Source: Bdellovibrionota bacterium (GTDB taxonomy: Bacteria; Bdellovibrionota; Bdellovibrionia; Bdellovibrionales; JAMPXM01). Taken from it: 37,820 bases of DNA. The notes beneath the pieces were generated by a model. The model was given only the letters and a program-made list of their open reading frames with translations, was not told the origin of the DNA and made no database searches. Location of the stretch: positions 1-37,820 of the forward strand of contig CAUJGS010000007.1 of the NCBI GenBank assembly GCA_963170185.1. Direction: 5' to 3'. Shown one piece after another: positions 15,841 to 23,663 of this stretch. Position numbers and translations under genes: made by a program. Position 1 is the first letter of the stretch, and each line of letters begins with the position of its first letter.

Positions 15841-15924
15841 CCCCTCATACCGGCTTCAGTTGTTTTATTTTCGGGTGCCGGAAACCCATGTTTTCAAACT
15901 GCCAGCCAGACTAGATATGAGGGG
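15841..15924 (-). promoter_or_regulatory. Inverted repeat joining the ssb leader to its ribosome binding site
   Basis: On the minus strand CCCCTCATA (15924-15916) and TATGAGGGG (15849-15841) are perfect nine-base complements separated by 66 bases. The second arm contains the GAGGGG Shine-Dalgarno sequence of ssb. If the transcript begins upstream of 15924, the arms could pair and hide the ribosome binding site, giving a means of translational control. A weak TTGCCA lies at about 15936-15931, so the real start could also fall downstream of the first arm. The stretch 15834-16010 has no other gene. Confidence 0.35.
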
Positions 15925-16010
15925 ATGGGGTGGCAACCGATCAGCGCGTTGATGCCGCGCGTCTGTTAAGGTTCTTGCCGGGGCTCGGAGCGCAAAGTCA
16001 AGCCAGTGGC

Positions 16011-17036
16011 CTAATCGAAGGCGGAGGCTTCTGAGAAGTTGGGGTTCATGCCGATCTGCGGAAGTCGTAGGCGGAAGCGGTATTTTGTTATGGACGCCGT
16101 TGCGGCCGCTTTCTGCTTATATTTTGAGATCATCAAGTCGATGGCCTGTCCCAAAAACGAGCCCATGAGTTTGTCGGAAACGCTGAGCTCGATGTTGAGA
16201 TCGACATCCGAGACGTTGGCATTCACACGGCCACCGGCACCGCGAAGCGCGAGTCCAAGTTTACCGCGCATCCGACCGGAGAGGGCATCGGTCGATTGCC
16301 CGAGCACGAGATCCTCGATGTTGAGATTGCCTTCTTGAAGTCGGCCTTTGAAATCCAATTTGCCAAATTGCAAAGAGGGAAGTTGCACAGGTCCCATTCC
16401 GGGAAGAGGGATGGAGATGGCGGGGATCTCGATCGCGGATCCAGAAAGAGAAACTGCGCCAGCTGGGTTGGATTGGAAGCTTGGATCGATGGAGAGATCA
16501 AAGTCTGAAGAGAGTTGCCCCTTGGCGGTGAGTCCCAGAAGGCCGGCGCGTTTGAGCGACGAGGTGAGGGCTCCTACTTGGACATCGGAGAGCGAGCCTT
16601 TGATGTCGTGGCGAATCGAAGGTGGAGCGCCGTCTTTTCCCTCTTTGGACGACGTCTTAAGCGCGGCTTCCAGCGAGCCTTCAAAAAGGCCCGAAGCCGA
16701 AACACTGCCGCCGGGCGAGCCGCCCAGCAGCGCGCCGATGGCCGGCGAGGCCGAAACCCGATCGGCTTTGAGGGCCGGGGTTCCTGGGCGTTCAAATTCG
16801 ACCTCTTCCAGTACGATGGCGACGGGCGCGCCAAAGCCAAGCGAGACATTTTGAAAATCCAAAGAGGTGCCCGGCATCAGTTTGGAGACCTGCGAAGAAG
16901 CAAGGCCGCGAAGATCGCCGTAGGGGAAAATGACAAGAGCCCAGACGAGCGCGATAAACGGGAGCGCTAGGATTTTCCATTTGTGACGAAGAGGAAACTG
17001 CACGAGAGCTTTCAAGACGGTGAGGAGTGAGTCCAC
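16011..17036 (-). CDS. gspN: Type II secretion system protein N
   Basis: This 341-residue bitopic protein has one N-terminal membrane segment (about residues 22-40, WKILALPFIALVWALVIFPYG) and a long periplasmic part. That part is rich in beta strands with repeated LSG/LKG phrases, like AsmA-type and GspN domains. GspN is an accessory inner-membrane component of some type II secretion systems, thought to act with the L-M-C platform. Its position as last gene, 11 bases after gspM, supports the call. Sequence signatures for GspN are weak, so the assignment depends partly on context. No terminator with a good T-run follows. Confidence 0.88.
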   Translation of the reverse strand: MDSLLTVLKALVQFPLRHKWKILALPFIALVWALVIFPYGDLRGLASSQVSKLMPGTSLDFQNVSLGFGAPVAIVLEEVEFERPGTPALKADRVSASPAIGALLGGSPGGSVSASGLFEGSLEAALKTSSKEGKDGAPPSIRHDIKGSLSDVQVGALTSSLKRAGLLGLTAKGQLSSDFDLSIDPSFQSNPAGAVSLSGSAIEIPAISIPLPGMGPVQLPSLQFGKLDFKGRLQEGNLNIEDLVLGQSTDALSGRMRGKLGLALRGAGGRVNANVSDVDLNIELSVSDKLMGSFLGQAIDLMISKYKQKAAATASITKYRFRLRLPQIGMNPNFSEASAFD

Positions 17037-17047
17037 AAAGTGCTCCT

Positions 17048-17707
17048 TTACTTGCTCTTGCCTGCGCCCTTGGCGGCTGGCGCGGGGGCGGGGATATCAA
17101 ACGTCACGACTTTGTAGATCACGTCAAAGTAGCTACCGGGATTGGTTCCGGGTTTTACTTCGAAGCCGACGATTTTAGTTGAGGTGCCGAGATTGCTGAG
17201 GCCGTGGCCGATATCGACAATCTGAGTGAGGTTGAGATTCGCCAGGCGAACTTCGACGCCATTTTGCCGAATCTCTTTCGGGATGAAGCGGCTCGCGCGA
17301 GCGCCGGCGTTGTCGTAAAATGAAATGGCCTTGATCTGCTCGGGCTGCACGCGGGCTCCCATCACGGCACTTCGCGCACGTGACTCAAGCATGGCGTTGT
17401 CCATGGCGGGGGTGGCGGGCGGAGCTGACGCGGATTTTCGTTTAACACGATAGAGATCTAAAACGAGATCGCGGTTTTCTTCAAAAAGTGCGAGGTTCTC
17501 GCTGGCGCGAGAGTAGTAGGCCATCGGGACTTGGAACAGGACATAGCCGACGAGGAAAATCGTGAGCGCCAGAACGGCTTTTTGACCGACCGGGGGGAGA
17601 AGCTCGTAACGTTCGCGAACTTTTTGATAAAGTTCCGACTCGTCGAGCTGGCTCTTGGCTCCCTGGAGCGATTCAAAAATCTTTTCGCGAATCTCGTCAA
17701 AGGCCAC
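17048..17707 (-). CDS. gspM: Type II secretion system protein M
   Basis: GspM is a platform protein of the inner membrane that binds GspL. The 219-residue product has a cytosolic N terminus (about 1-42, with an acidic heptad-like run) and a single membrane span (about 43-62, AVLALTIFLVGYVLFQVPM). A periplasmic coiled stretch (ENLALFEENRDLVLDLYRVKRK) and a ferredoxin-like domain follow, with a Pro/Ala-rich Lys tail. That topology and its place between gspL and gspN support the call. The N-terminal cytosolic segment is longer than the very short one of E. coli- or Vibrio-type GspM. Primary-sequence conservation in the family is low. Confidence 0.85.
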   Translation of the reverse strand: MAFDEIREKIFESLQGAKSQLDESELYQKVRERYELLPPVGQKAVLALTIFLVGYVLFQVPMAYYSRASENLALFEENRDLVLDLYRVKRKSASAPPATPAMDNAMLESRARSAVMGARVQPEQIKAISFYDNAGARASRFIPKEIRQNGVEVRLANLNLTQIVDIGHGLSNLGTSTKIVGFEVKPGTNPGSYFDVIYKVVTFDIPAPAPAAKGAGKSK

Positions 17708-17746
17708 TGCTTGATCCTTCGCCGGGGCCCAACCCGGCTTTGCTGG

Positions 17747-19456
17747 TTAGTTCTCCGGTTTGCGATCGATTTTCATATTGAAGGCAAAAGGCTGTCCTGG
17801 CGCACCGGCGCGCAGATGCGAAGGTGTTCCTTTTTTGACTGTGCCTTTGCGTGCAATACTTTGAAGTTCTTTTTCCACGGCGGCGGCGAGATCGGGCCCA
17901 AGCACACGTCCTTCGATGATGAGATCGTCATTGTCGAGTGCGATGTGATCGACTTCAAGGCCTCGGCCTTCACGCGGGGGAAGTTGAACTGGGAACTTTT
18001 CCGCCATGCGCACGACAAAGTCCATTGCCGAGGCGTATTCGTCGAGCTGAGCCAGGGTTTCGCGGTTTTTGATCGCGCGTGTTTCCGTGGTGATGTAGCG
18101 CTGAATGCCGTCTGGCGTAGCTGAAGATCCGCGAAGGCCCGCAACTTGTTGTGCTGCTTTCGTGAGAAGCGCATCGGACTCGTCGACGAGGCTGAGTGAG
18201 GAGTTTTCTCGCATCACCGAATAGACGGAGAAAACCAAGAAGATCGCGAGTGCCACCTGCATTGTCGTGCCCCAGGTGTCCCAGAGCAGCTTGAGGTTTT
18301 CATTGCGCTGAATGAACGGGCCCTTAAGAAGATTGATAGCCGGGTTTCTTGTCTTACGGTGCCCTTCGAGCGCTAGTCCAATAGCCGTGGCGCCGGAGTT
18401 TTCGATTTCCGGCGATTGCTGCAAGCGAAGTTGCACCCGTCCCGAAGACTGTAGCGCGCTGAAGTAGTTTAAGGAGTTCGCGCTGACTTCGATGGCCTGG
18501 GTGAGCCATGCGCCGAAGTTCTGAATTTGCGAAGCGCCGCCCGTTAGACGGAGGCTTTGGATGTCAGCACCCGCGGACGTTCTCAGATCCAAGATCGTGG
18601 TCTTTAGCTCTCGTAAAAGTGGGGTCGCGGATTCCGCAATGGCTTTGTGCATGGCCATTTGGTCGCGCGAGACGCCATCTGTGTTGAGAAGCACAAAGCT
18701 CTTTGTTTGGAGAACCTTGATCGCCTCGATATAGGGGATTTTGAAAGTGGTCTCGATCGCGAGCACGACATCGTGCCCACCCCAGGGGATCGAGCGCGTG
18801 GCAACGACGATGCCTTCGCGGAAAACGATGAGATTGGCTTGAGTGTGACCGATCTGCAAAATCGCTTGGGCCGCTTGGACGTCTTGCGCACGAGATGCGT
18901 CTTCGCCAAGTGCGACCTGCTTCGGAGAAGCGGGTGGTGCTTCCCACCAGCGGTCGAGCACGTTGGAAAGAGCCAGGCCTTCGGCCGCTACGATATGAGC
19001 TTCAAAGCCGCCGTCTTTTGCTTGTTGCAAAGCTTTTTCGATGGGGCCGTGCGGGCTTGCGACGGCAAGAACATCCGAGCCGTTGCCAAAAACTTCGACC
19101 ACGCGGGCATCGAAAATGGTTTCGCTTGGATCAAAGGGGATGTCTTCTTCGAGTTCAAAGGGAAGACTCTTAAGGATCTTCGCTCGGTCGGAGAATGGAA
19201 AACGTCTTAGACGAGAGGAGATGGACTTTTGTGGAACGCCGATGATCCAACGCACATCGCTTTGTCTTGAAACGCTTGCGAGATATTGGCTAGAGAACGA
19301 GCGTAGCTTTTCGATGATTTCAACGGTTTGATCTCGGCCTGGATCCGTTGAAAGCGGCATCTCCCAAACGTTGGTGACGACAACGCTTCTTCGGGAACTT
19401 TCTGCTTCTGCGATCTTGATGCTGCTGCTGCCGATGTCGACGCCGAGACACTTCAT
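17747..19456 (-). CDS. gspL: Type II secretion system protein L (PilM-like actin fold plus PilN-like domain)
   Basis: GspL links the cytoplasmic ATPase GspE to the inner-membrane platform. The 569-residue protein begins MKCLGVDIGSSSIKIAEAES, a phosphate-1 loop of the actin/PilM fold. The cytosolic domain runs to about residue 385, one membrane helix lies at about 393-412 (TMQVALAIFLVFSVYSVM), and a periplasmic domain of about 155 residues follows. It is longer than the classical GspL (about 400 residues) and reads as a complete PilM-like domain joined to a PilN/GspL-like periplasmic domain. The intact DIGSSSIK loop suggests that nucleotide binding may be kept, unlike in some GspL proteins. 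It lies 20 bases after gspK. Confidence 0.9.
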   Translation of the reverse strand: MKCLGVDIGSSSIKIAEAESSRRSVVVTNVWEMPLSTDPGRDQTVEIIEKLRSFSSQYLASVSRQSDVRWIIGVPQKSISSRLRRFPFSDRAKILKSLPFELEEDIPFDPSETIFDARVVEVFGNGSDVLAVASPHGPIEKALQQAKDGGFEAHIVAAEGLALSNVLDRWWEAPPASPKQVALGEDASRAQDVQAAQAILQIGHTQANLIVFREGIVVATRSIPWGGHDVVLAIETTFKIPYIEAIKVLQTKSFVLLNTDGVSRDQMAMHKAIAESATPLLRELKTTILDLRTSAGADIQSLRLTGGASQIQNFGAWLTQAIEVSANSLNYFSALQSSGRVQLRLQQSPEIENSGATAIGLALEGHRKTRNPAINLLKGPFIQRNENLKLLWDTWGTTMQVALAIFLVFSVYSVMRENSSLSLVDESDALLTKAAQQVAGLRGSSATPDGIQRYITTETRAIKNRETLAQLDEYASAMDFVVRMAEKFPVQLPPREGRGLEVDHIALDNDDLIIEGRVLGPDLAAAVEKELQSIARKGTVKKGTPSHLRAGAPGQPFAFNMKIDRKPEN

Positions 19457-19476
19457 GTCGTTAGTCTAACCGCAGG

Positions 19477-20838
19477 TTATTGCTCGTTCCAATAGACAAT
19501 CTTTGGTCGACGTAGAGGGGCCGGGGCTGGACTTTGATCCTTTGTTGCACCCGTTCCGTCTTTTTTGCCGGAATCTCCAGAACCACCGCCGGAACCACCG
19601 CTTCCAGAACCTGAACCACTGGCTCCAGAATCCGCTCCAGATGTGCCTTTCGTGGCTTGTTCGACCAGGGCTTTTTCCAGGCGCGAGCGAACCTTGTCGG
19701 CATCGTAAACGATTGCGACGATGTCGCTCTGTGCTTGGCCAGCTTTTCCGGTCGCACGGATGCGGAACATGGTTTCTGGCTCAAAGACCAGGGGGACTTT
19801 GGCGCCATCGCCAAGGTCAAACGGGTTTCCACCAATGCCGATGGAACTTAGGTATTGCACGAAGTCGTCTTCGTCTTTAAACGGACCACGTTTTGGATCT
19901 TGTCGATCCGCAAGGATGCGATCGATTCGCTCGTCGGTGAAGGCCGTACCCATGGCTTTGAAGACTTCCTTGCCGGCCTGATTCACGTTGATCCCTTTCC
20001 CGCCATAGAGGGTGACAGCCGGGATGATGAGGTCATAGAGCGTGTCGGTCATGCCGGCGACCATGTGAAGCTCGCCAAGTGTTCGCAGCGGTTGATTGGT
20101 CGGAAGAAAATCTGATCGCGGGCGCTGATTATAGAGCTGTTTTTCCGAACCGCCGTTTCGGCTTTCGTCGTCGGGATCAATCCAGTCTGCGATGTTGTTT
20201 AAAACTTCCTGGAAGTTGAAACCTCGAAATTTGGAAGCGAAGTCTTCGTCATTTTCCATTTTGTGCTGAAAGAGCTGCAAGAGCTGTCGATTGGCCGCTT
20301 CGGCCATGATCTTCGAGGGCGAACCGAGGTCGTTGATGTCAACCTTGGCGCCCTCGGCTTCGATCGTCGTGAAGTAACTGACCTTCAAAGTGGTGAGGTC
20401 GCTGGCACTGACAGCTTTTTTGATTTCGTCGCCATCAACCATCGAAATGCCTGGTGGAATCGGTGGCGGCCACAAAAATGGCTGGCGCCAGATTTCGTCG
20501 AGAATGCGAGGGTCGGGAAGTTTGTCGGCGCCAAGCGCCAGTGCCTGACGATAGATGTGGATTCGAAGCAGGCTCATCTCAACACCAGCGCGCGAGGCCC
20601 AGTACGCGCGAACCTGATTCACCGATTGTGATGAGACGACGTACTCGACACTGGTTTCAAACATCACTTCGGTTGCGATCACCAAGAGCAAAGTCGTTGC
20701 CGAGAGCGCCAAAATTAGCGCCGCCCCTTTTTCAGACCGAAGGCCAGAGCGGCCGAAGCGACGTAGAGAGATCGTTTCGCGCTTCTGCGCGAAAAGCAGC
20801 GCAGGCCAACGGCCGAAGCGACGTAGTAGCCCTTTCAT
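19477..20838 (-). CDS. gspK: Type II secretion system minor pseudopilin K
   Basis: GspK caps the pseudopilus tip with GspI and GspJ. The 453-residue product has a prepilin-type helix (AALILALSATTLLLVIATEV, from about residue 39) after a Gly, with no Glu at position 5, as is usual for GspK. It continues through the large alpha-helical domain (DINDLGS, NIADWIDPDDESRNGGSE, LRTLGELHMVAGM, ININ-type helix-hairpin-helix VNQAGKEVFKAMG). The leader before the cleavage site is about 38 residues, unusually long, and holds a duplicated LRRFGR phrase from a 60-bp in-frame insert. A Gly/Ser-rich tail (about 395-435) precedes a short conserved-looking end (PKIVYWNEQ). The start ATG overlaps the gspJ stop by four bases. 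Confidence 0.93.
   Translation of the reverse strand: MKGLLRRFGRWPALLFAQKRETISLRRFGRSGLRSEKGAALILALSATTLLLVIATEVMFETSVEYVVSSQSVNQVRAYWASRAGVEMSLLRIHIYRQALALGADKLPDPRILDEIWRQPFLWPPPIPPGISMVDGDEIKKAVSASDLTTLKVSYFTTIEAEGAKVDINDLGSPSKIMAEAANRQLLQLFQHKMENDEDFASKFRGFNFQEVLNNIADWIDPDDESRNGGSEKQLYNQRPRSDFLPTNQPLRTLGELHMVAGMTDTLYDLIIPAVTLYGGKGINVNQAGKEVFKAMGTAFTDERIDRILADRQDPKRGPFKDEDDFVQYLSSIGIGGNPFDLGDGAKVPLVFEPETMFRIRATGKAGQAQSDIVAIVYDADKVRSRLEKALVEQATKGTSGADSGASGSGSGSGGSGGGSGDSGKKDGTGATKDQSPAPAPLRRPKIVYWNEQ
20751..20826. repeat. 16-bp direct repeats flanking a hairpin inside gspK
   Basis: GGCCGAAGCGACGTAG occurs at 20751-20766 and again at 20811-20826, exactly 60 bases apart, so the spacing is in frame (20 codons). 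Between the copies lies a perfect eight-pair hairpin, TTTCGCGC - TTCT - GCGCGAAA (20775-20794). The whole block encodes the extended, basic leader of GspK. It looks like a small in-frame palindromic insertion with a target duplication, or a local duplication. Confidence 0.8.
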
Positions 20839-21797
20839 TGCTGTCGCCCTCCGCTTTGACCGCCGGCTGGTGTCGGGCTTGCCTGAGCTTCTTTGTCGGA
20901 TTCATCCGGGTTGTTGGAGTTTCTAATCGGCGCAAGCCAGGTGAGGGATTGTGGCTTGGAGTTTTTGTCTTCCTTGTTGTGAAGCGTGAGCGAGATTTCG
21001 ACGGCGTCCGGGAAATTGCCACGTGTGACAGCATCCGTGCTTTCCGCGCGAGAGTCCCAGGATTCCGTGAAGTCGCTCATGCCGGCGGCGATGTAGCGAA
21101 GTTTGAATTCCGTCACGAAAGGAACCAAGACTTGAGTTTGCACATCGTCTTCGCTAGCGGCCCCGAGGGGAAAGTCATTGCTGGGTTCCACACGCTCGGT
21201 GCGATTGAGGCATGTTGAGAGATATTTGTTGTTTTCGCCAGAGCGACAGCTGCCGAGGTAGTAGAAGATGGTGGCTTGATCGCTTTCCGGTGCATCGACA
21301 TAGCGGCGGATATGGTTTCGCGTGGTGAAGGTCATTTGTTGGGAGTTTCCGACAAAAGCCGTGAGCTGAGCGGGGGTCGGCATCGGCGTCGCGGACGCAA
21401 GCGGGTCTGGCGCTACCTGAGGAGTGGCTGACGGCGAAGGTGCGCCTGTCGGAGGTGTCGCTGTCGGTGACGAGCCTGGTTGTTTTTGTTCGGCCGCTTT
21501 TTTCTTTCGAAGCTCCAGCACTTTATTGTAGGACGCGATCGTGTAGTCGCGGTGGTGAAATGCGGCGCCGACGTCTGATGCAAGAAGTCTCATCGCGTCT
21601 CTTAGGCGAGACTCTTCGGCAATTTGTCGCTGCACTTTTTGGCGGCTTTGAAGGCCTGAGCGAACACTTTGCGCCATCAAAACACTGAGCCCTGCAAGGA
21701 TCAAAAGTGCGACCATGATTTCAATGAGCGTGAAGCCGCGTTGGCTGTAAAACGCGGCGATGCTTACAGGACGTGATGACGAGAGAGCCTTTTTCAT
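20835..21797 (-). CDS. gspJ: Type II secretion system minor pseudopilin J
   Basis: This 320-residue protein has the prepilin cleavage motif SQRG-FTLIEIMVALLILAG with Glu5, followed by the usual start of the pseudopilin helix (MAQSVRSGLQSRQKVQRQIA). The mature part matches GspJ by length class and by its position between gspI and gspK. Two low-complexity stretches are inserted: a Pro/Ser/Thr/Ala-rich one at about 112-145 (PTATPPTGAPSPSATP) and a tail ASPTPAGGQSGG. The leader of about 20 residues is moderately long. Both the start and the stop overlap neighbouring genes by four bases (ATGA), implying tight translational coupling. Confidence 0.92.
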   Translation of the reverse strand: MKKALSSSRPVSIAAFYSQRGFTLIEIMVALLILAGLSVLMAQSVRSGLQSRQKVQRQIAEESRLRDAMRLLASDVGAAFHHRDYTIASYNKVLELRKKKAAEQKQPGSSPTATPPTGAPSPSATPQVAPDPLASATPMPTPAQLTAFVGNSQQMTFTTRNHIRRYVDAPESDQATIFYYLGSCRSGENNKYLSTCLNRTERVEPSNDFPLGAASEDDVQTQVLVPFVTEFKLRYIAAGMSDFTESWDSRAESTDAVTRGNFPDAVEISLTLHNKEDKNSKPQSLTWLAPIRNSNNPDESDKEAQASPTPAGGQSGGRQQ

Positions 21798-22357
21798 TGG
21801 GCGCTCCCGCTACCACCGGTGGCACCGCCAGCGGCACCGAGGCCGGGGACGTTGACCGGTTTCGTGTAGTCGACAAAGTAGGTGGCAACGGATTGCTGCA
21901 TCTCTTTGGCTTTGGCGCGTTTGCTCTTAAAGTAGACGGTAACAGTCACTTCTTTGACGGAGGTTTTAACGTATTCGGTCACGGTGCGCGCGATCAGGGC
22001 TAGCATCTCGGCTTGCGAGCTGTCGGTATTGTTTCCGCCAAGTGCGGAGGTGAGGTTTGGCATTTCAAATTCTTTTGAGCGCATCTCCCAACGGTAGCCG
22101 GGAAACTCCTCGGTGAATTCGCCGCTGTCTTCTTCTTTGATCTCGTTGAGTGGCTTTCCACGGTAGAGCAGATCGAGTTCCGTCATCTTGCGTTCGAGGA
22201 GTGCTGCCATATTCGCGTTCACGCGCGCTTTTTCGATGCGCATGAGGTTGCTGCTCCAAGAGCTGCCGATCACGATGAGGCCGCCTGTCATGATCATCAC
22301 GGCCACGAGGGTTTCCATGAGCGTGAATCCAAGCTGGGAGGAGCGCGAGATTCTCAT
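21794..22357 (-). CDS. gspI: Type II secretion system minor pseudopilin I
   Basis: The 187-residue product has a short leader and the cleavage motif QLG-FTLMETLVAVMIMTGG with Glu5. The helix continues into NMAALLERKMTELDLLYRG, a typical GspI phrase. GspI initiates the pseudopilus tip with J and K. The tail ends in a Gly/Ala/Ser-rich run (GAAGGATGGSGSAQ) that is likely disordered. ATGA overlaps occur with gspH upstream and gspJ downstream. Confidence 0.93.
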   Translation of the reverse strand: MRISRSSQLGFTLMETLVAVMIMTGGLIVIGSSWSSNLMRIEKARVNANMAALLERKMTELDLLYRGKPLNEIKEEDSGEFTEEFPGYRWEMRSKEFEMPNLTSALGGNNTDSSQAEMLALIARTVTEYVKTSVKEVTVTVYFKSKRAKAKEMQQSVATYFVDYTKPVNVPGLGAAGGATGGSGSAQ

Positions 22358-22977
22358 TTCGCTTTAAGCTCCTTCAGCGTCACCGAGCGATTGAAGATTT
22401 CAGCGGCGCCGGTGAGGGGATGGATCACGATGGACCAGTGCTGATTTTTCCGGTCGCCGAGTTTGATAACGGCTTCATCGGAAAGGCCTTGCGGGAAGAA
22501 GTGAACGTAGGCGCGGCCTTCGGTAAATTCTTTTGAGCGTCCGTTGATTTCAACACCCTCGATGAGCAGGCCACCATTGAGGGCGACCTCTTTGTGTTTC
22601 TGATCTTTCTCAAACTTTGATCGCCCTTTGAGAGCTTCTTCGCGCTGAATTTCGGTGAGTTTCTCGAGTTCCTCTTGTTGCTCTTCGGAGAGTTGCAAGG
22701 CCTGGCCGGCGGCACTTTCGATCCAATACCGATGGCCCTTTTCGTCGTTCATATCAAACACGATTCGAAACGTTGCGTTCTGCAGACGTGCGGAGGTGCG
22801 AAGTTCTTTGGTCTGGATCGCAAGCTTTCGAACCTGGCTGCGACGATTCTCATTGGGATTAAAGAGGCGTGTGCCACCAACGGCGAGTACGCCCGCGACG
22901 ATGAGAATCACGACCATGATCTCAATCAATGTAAAGCCGGCTTGGTTGGCTCTTGGGCCTATGAGCATCCGTGCCAT
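22354..22977 (-). CDS. gspH: Type II secretion system minor pseudopilin H
   Basis: I placed the start at ATG 22977 (MARMLIGPRANQAG-FTLIEIMVVIL). An in-frame extension to 23241 would overlap gspG and has a non-prepilin character. ATG 22968 is also possible, and neither has a strong Shine-Dalgarno sequence. The 207-residue protein has Glu5 after the cleavage site and a class III prepilin helix. An unusual charged, probably coiled-coil stretch (about 105-142, rich in Glu, Gln and Lys) precedes the beta-rich C-terminal part (HFFPQGLSDEAVIKLGD resembles GspH). It is separated from gspG by an 89-base gap containing a hairpin. Confidence 0.88.
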   Translation of the reverse strand: MARMLIGPRANQAGFTLIEIMVVILIVAGVLAVGGTRLFNPNENRRSQVRKLAIQTKELRTSARLQNATFRIVFDMNDEKGHRYWIESAAGQALQLSEEQQEELEKLTEIQREEALKGRSKFEKDQKHKEVALNGGLLIEGVEINGRSKEFTEGRAYVHFFPQGLSDEAVIKLGDRKNQHWSIVIHPLTGAAEIFNRSVTLKELKAK

Positions 22978-23032
22978 TCGTCTAGAGAATAACACGGCAA
23001 GCGGTGGGGGGAAGCTGTAAGTTGGCAAAACA

Positions 23033-23059
23033 GCTCCCCGCGCCGGATGCCTGGGGAGC
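23033..23059 (-). terminator. Hairpin between gspG and gspH (possible attenuator)
   Basis: On the minus strand GCTCCCC (23059-23053) and GGGGAGC (23039-23033) form a perfect seven-pair stem with a 13-base loop, followed by TGTTTTG. The T-run is too short for a strong terminator. It could reduce read-through into gspH or protect the 3' end of a gspG message, making the major pseudopilin more abundant than the minor ones. Confidence 0.45.
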
Positions 23060-23066
23060 GAAGTCG

Positions 23067-23546
23067 TTAGTTCGCGTCTTTGCTGGAAAGATCTTTTGCT
23101 GTACCGCCGCCGCCAGCTTTGCGATCCGAGCCAAGCGAACGCAGCTCGAAGTCTGTACCATCGGATTCGTAAATCAGTGCGCGCTGCCAAGCATCCTTGG
23201 GCATTTGCTTGAGGTAGGGATTTGGTCCCCAGTTGGCACACACGTCCTTGCCGGGGTCTTCCATCAGAACTTGGAGGCCTTGATCGGTGGTCGGGAAACC
23301 GCCGCAGTCGGCGTTGTACATCTCAAGCTGTTTGGAAACCTCTTGGAATTGCGCGCGCGTGGTTTTGACGTTGGCGTTGCCAAGGTTGTCGAAAACCGAT
23401 CGTCCAAGGACAGCCGCCAAACCACCAATGATAACGATGACGACCATGATCTCGATGAGAGTGAGACCCTTTTGGTTCTTAAGCAGCTGAGGACGGAAGG
23501 TCGATGTTTTTGAAGTTTCAGAGGTTGGGCTCGTCATTAGGTTCAT
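23067..23546 (-). CDS. gspG: Type II secretion system major pseudopilin G
   Basis: GspG polymerises into the pseudopilus. The 159-residue precursor has a leader of about 27 residues and the cleavage motif QKG-LTLIEIMVVIVIIGG with Glu5. The hallmark GGFPTTDQGLQVLMEDP follows, and then YLKQMPKDAW, both diagnostic of GspG. Two Cys (in DCGGFP and DVCANW) flank this region and could form a disulfide. The leader is longer than usual and lacks basic residues at its beginning; ATG 23537 is an alternative start. A Gly-rich tail (AGGGGTAKDLSS) ends the protein. Upstream lie a good promoter candidate and direct repeats, and downstream a hairpin. These suggest extra expression relative to the rest of the operon. 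Confidence 0.97.
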   Translation of the reverse strand: MNLMTSPTSETSKTSTFRPQLLKNQKGLTLIEIMVVIVIIGGLAAVLGRSVFDNLGNANVKTTRAQFQEVSKQLEMYNADCGGFPTTDQGLQVLMEDPGKDVCANWGPNPYLKQMPKDAWQRALIYESDGTDFELRSLGSDRKAGGGGTAKDLSSKDAN

Positions 23547-23583
23547 GGCTTCTTAGGATCCTTTCCGAAAAACGTGCTTACCG

Positions 23584-23612
23584 AGTTTACTGGCGGATGG
23601 CGAATATCTCAA
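23584..23612 (-). promoter_or_regulatory. Candidate internal promoter for gspG
   Basis: On the minus strand TTGAGA (23612-23607, five of six to the -35 consensus) and TAAACT (23589-23584, four of six to the -10) are 17 bases apart, the optimal spacing. Transcription would begin near 23577, giving a leader of about 30 bases before the gspG ATG. It lies in the 117-base gap between gspF and gspG, the largest gap inside the operon. It is a pattern match only. Confidence 0.5.
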
Positions 23613-23631
23613 TCACTAGGGTGCTGACTGC

Positions 23632-23657
23632 TTGCGTTAAGTAAGGTATTGCGTTAA
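23632..23657 (-). repeat. Two 9-bp direct repeats upstream of the gspG promoter candidate
   Basis: TTGCGTTAA occurs at 23632-23640 and 23649-23657 (TTAACGCAA on the minus strand), 17 bases apart. The pair lies just upstream of the candidate gspG promoter, about -55 to -80 relative to the likely start. The spacing and position would suit a tandem activator-binding site. The copies are exact, in non-coding sequence between the gspF stop and gspG. Confidence 0.6.
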
Positions 23658-23663
23658 TCGCGC

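Noticed and set aside
20454-21218. 254-residue open frame on the plus strand opposite gspK and gspJ
   Set aside because: Its composition is Arg/Ser-rich without motifs, and both genes below it are certain.
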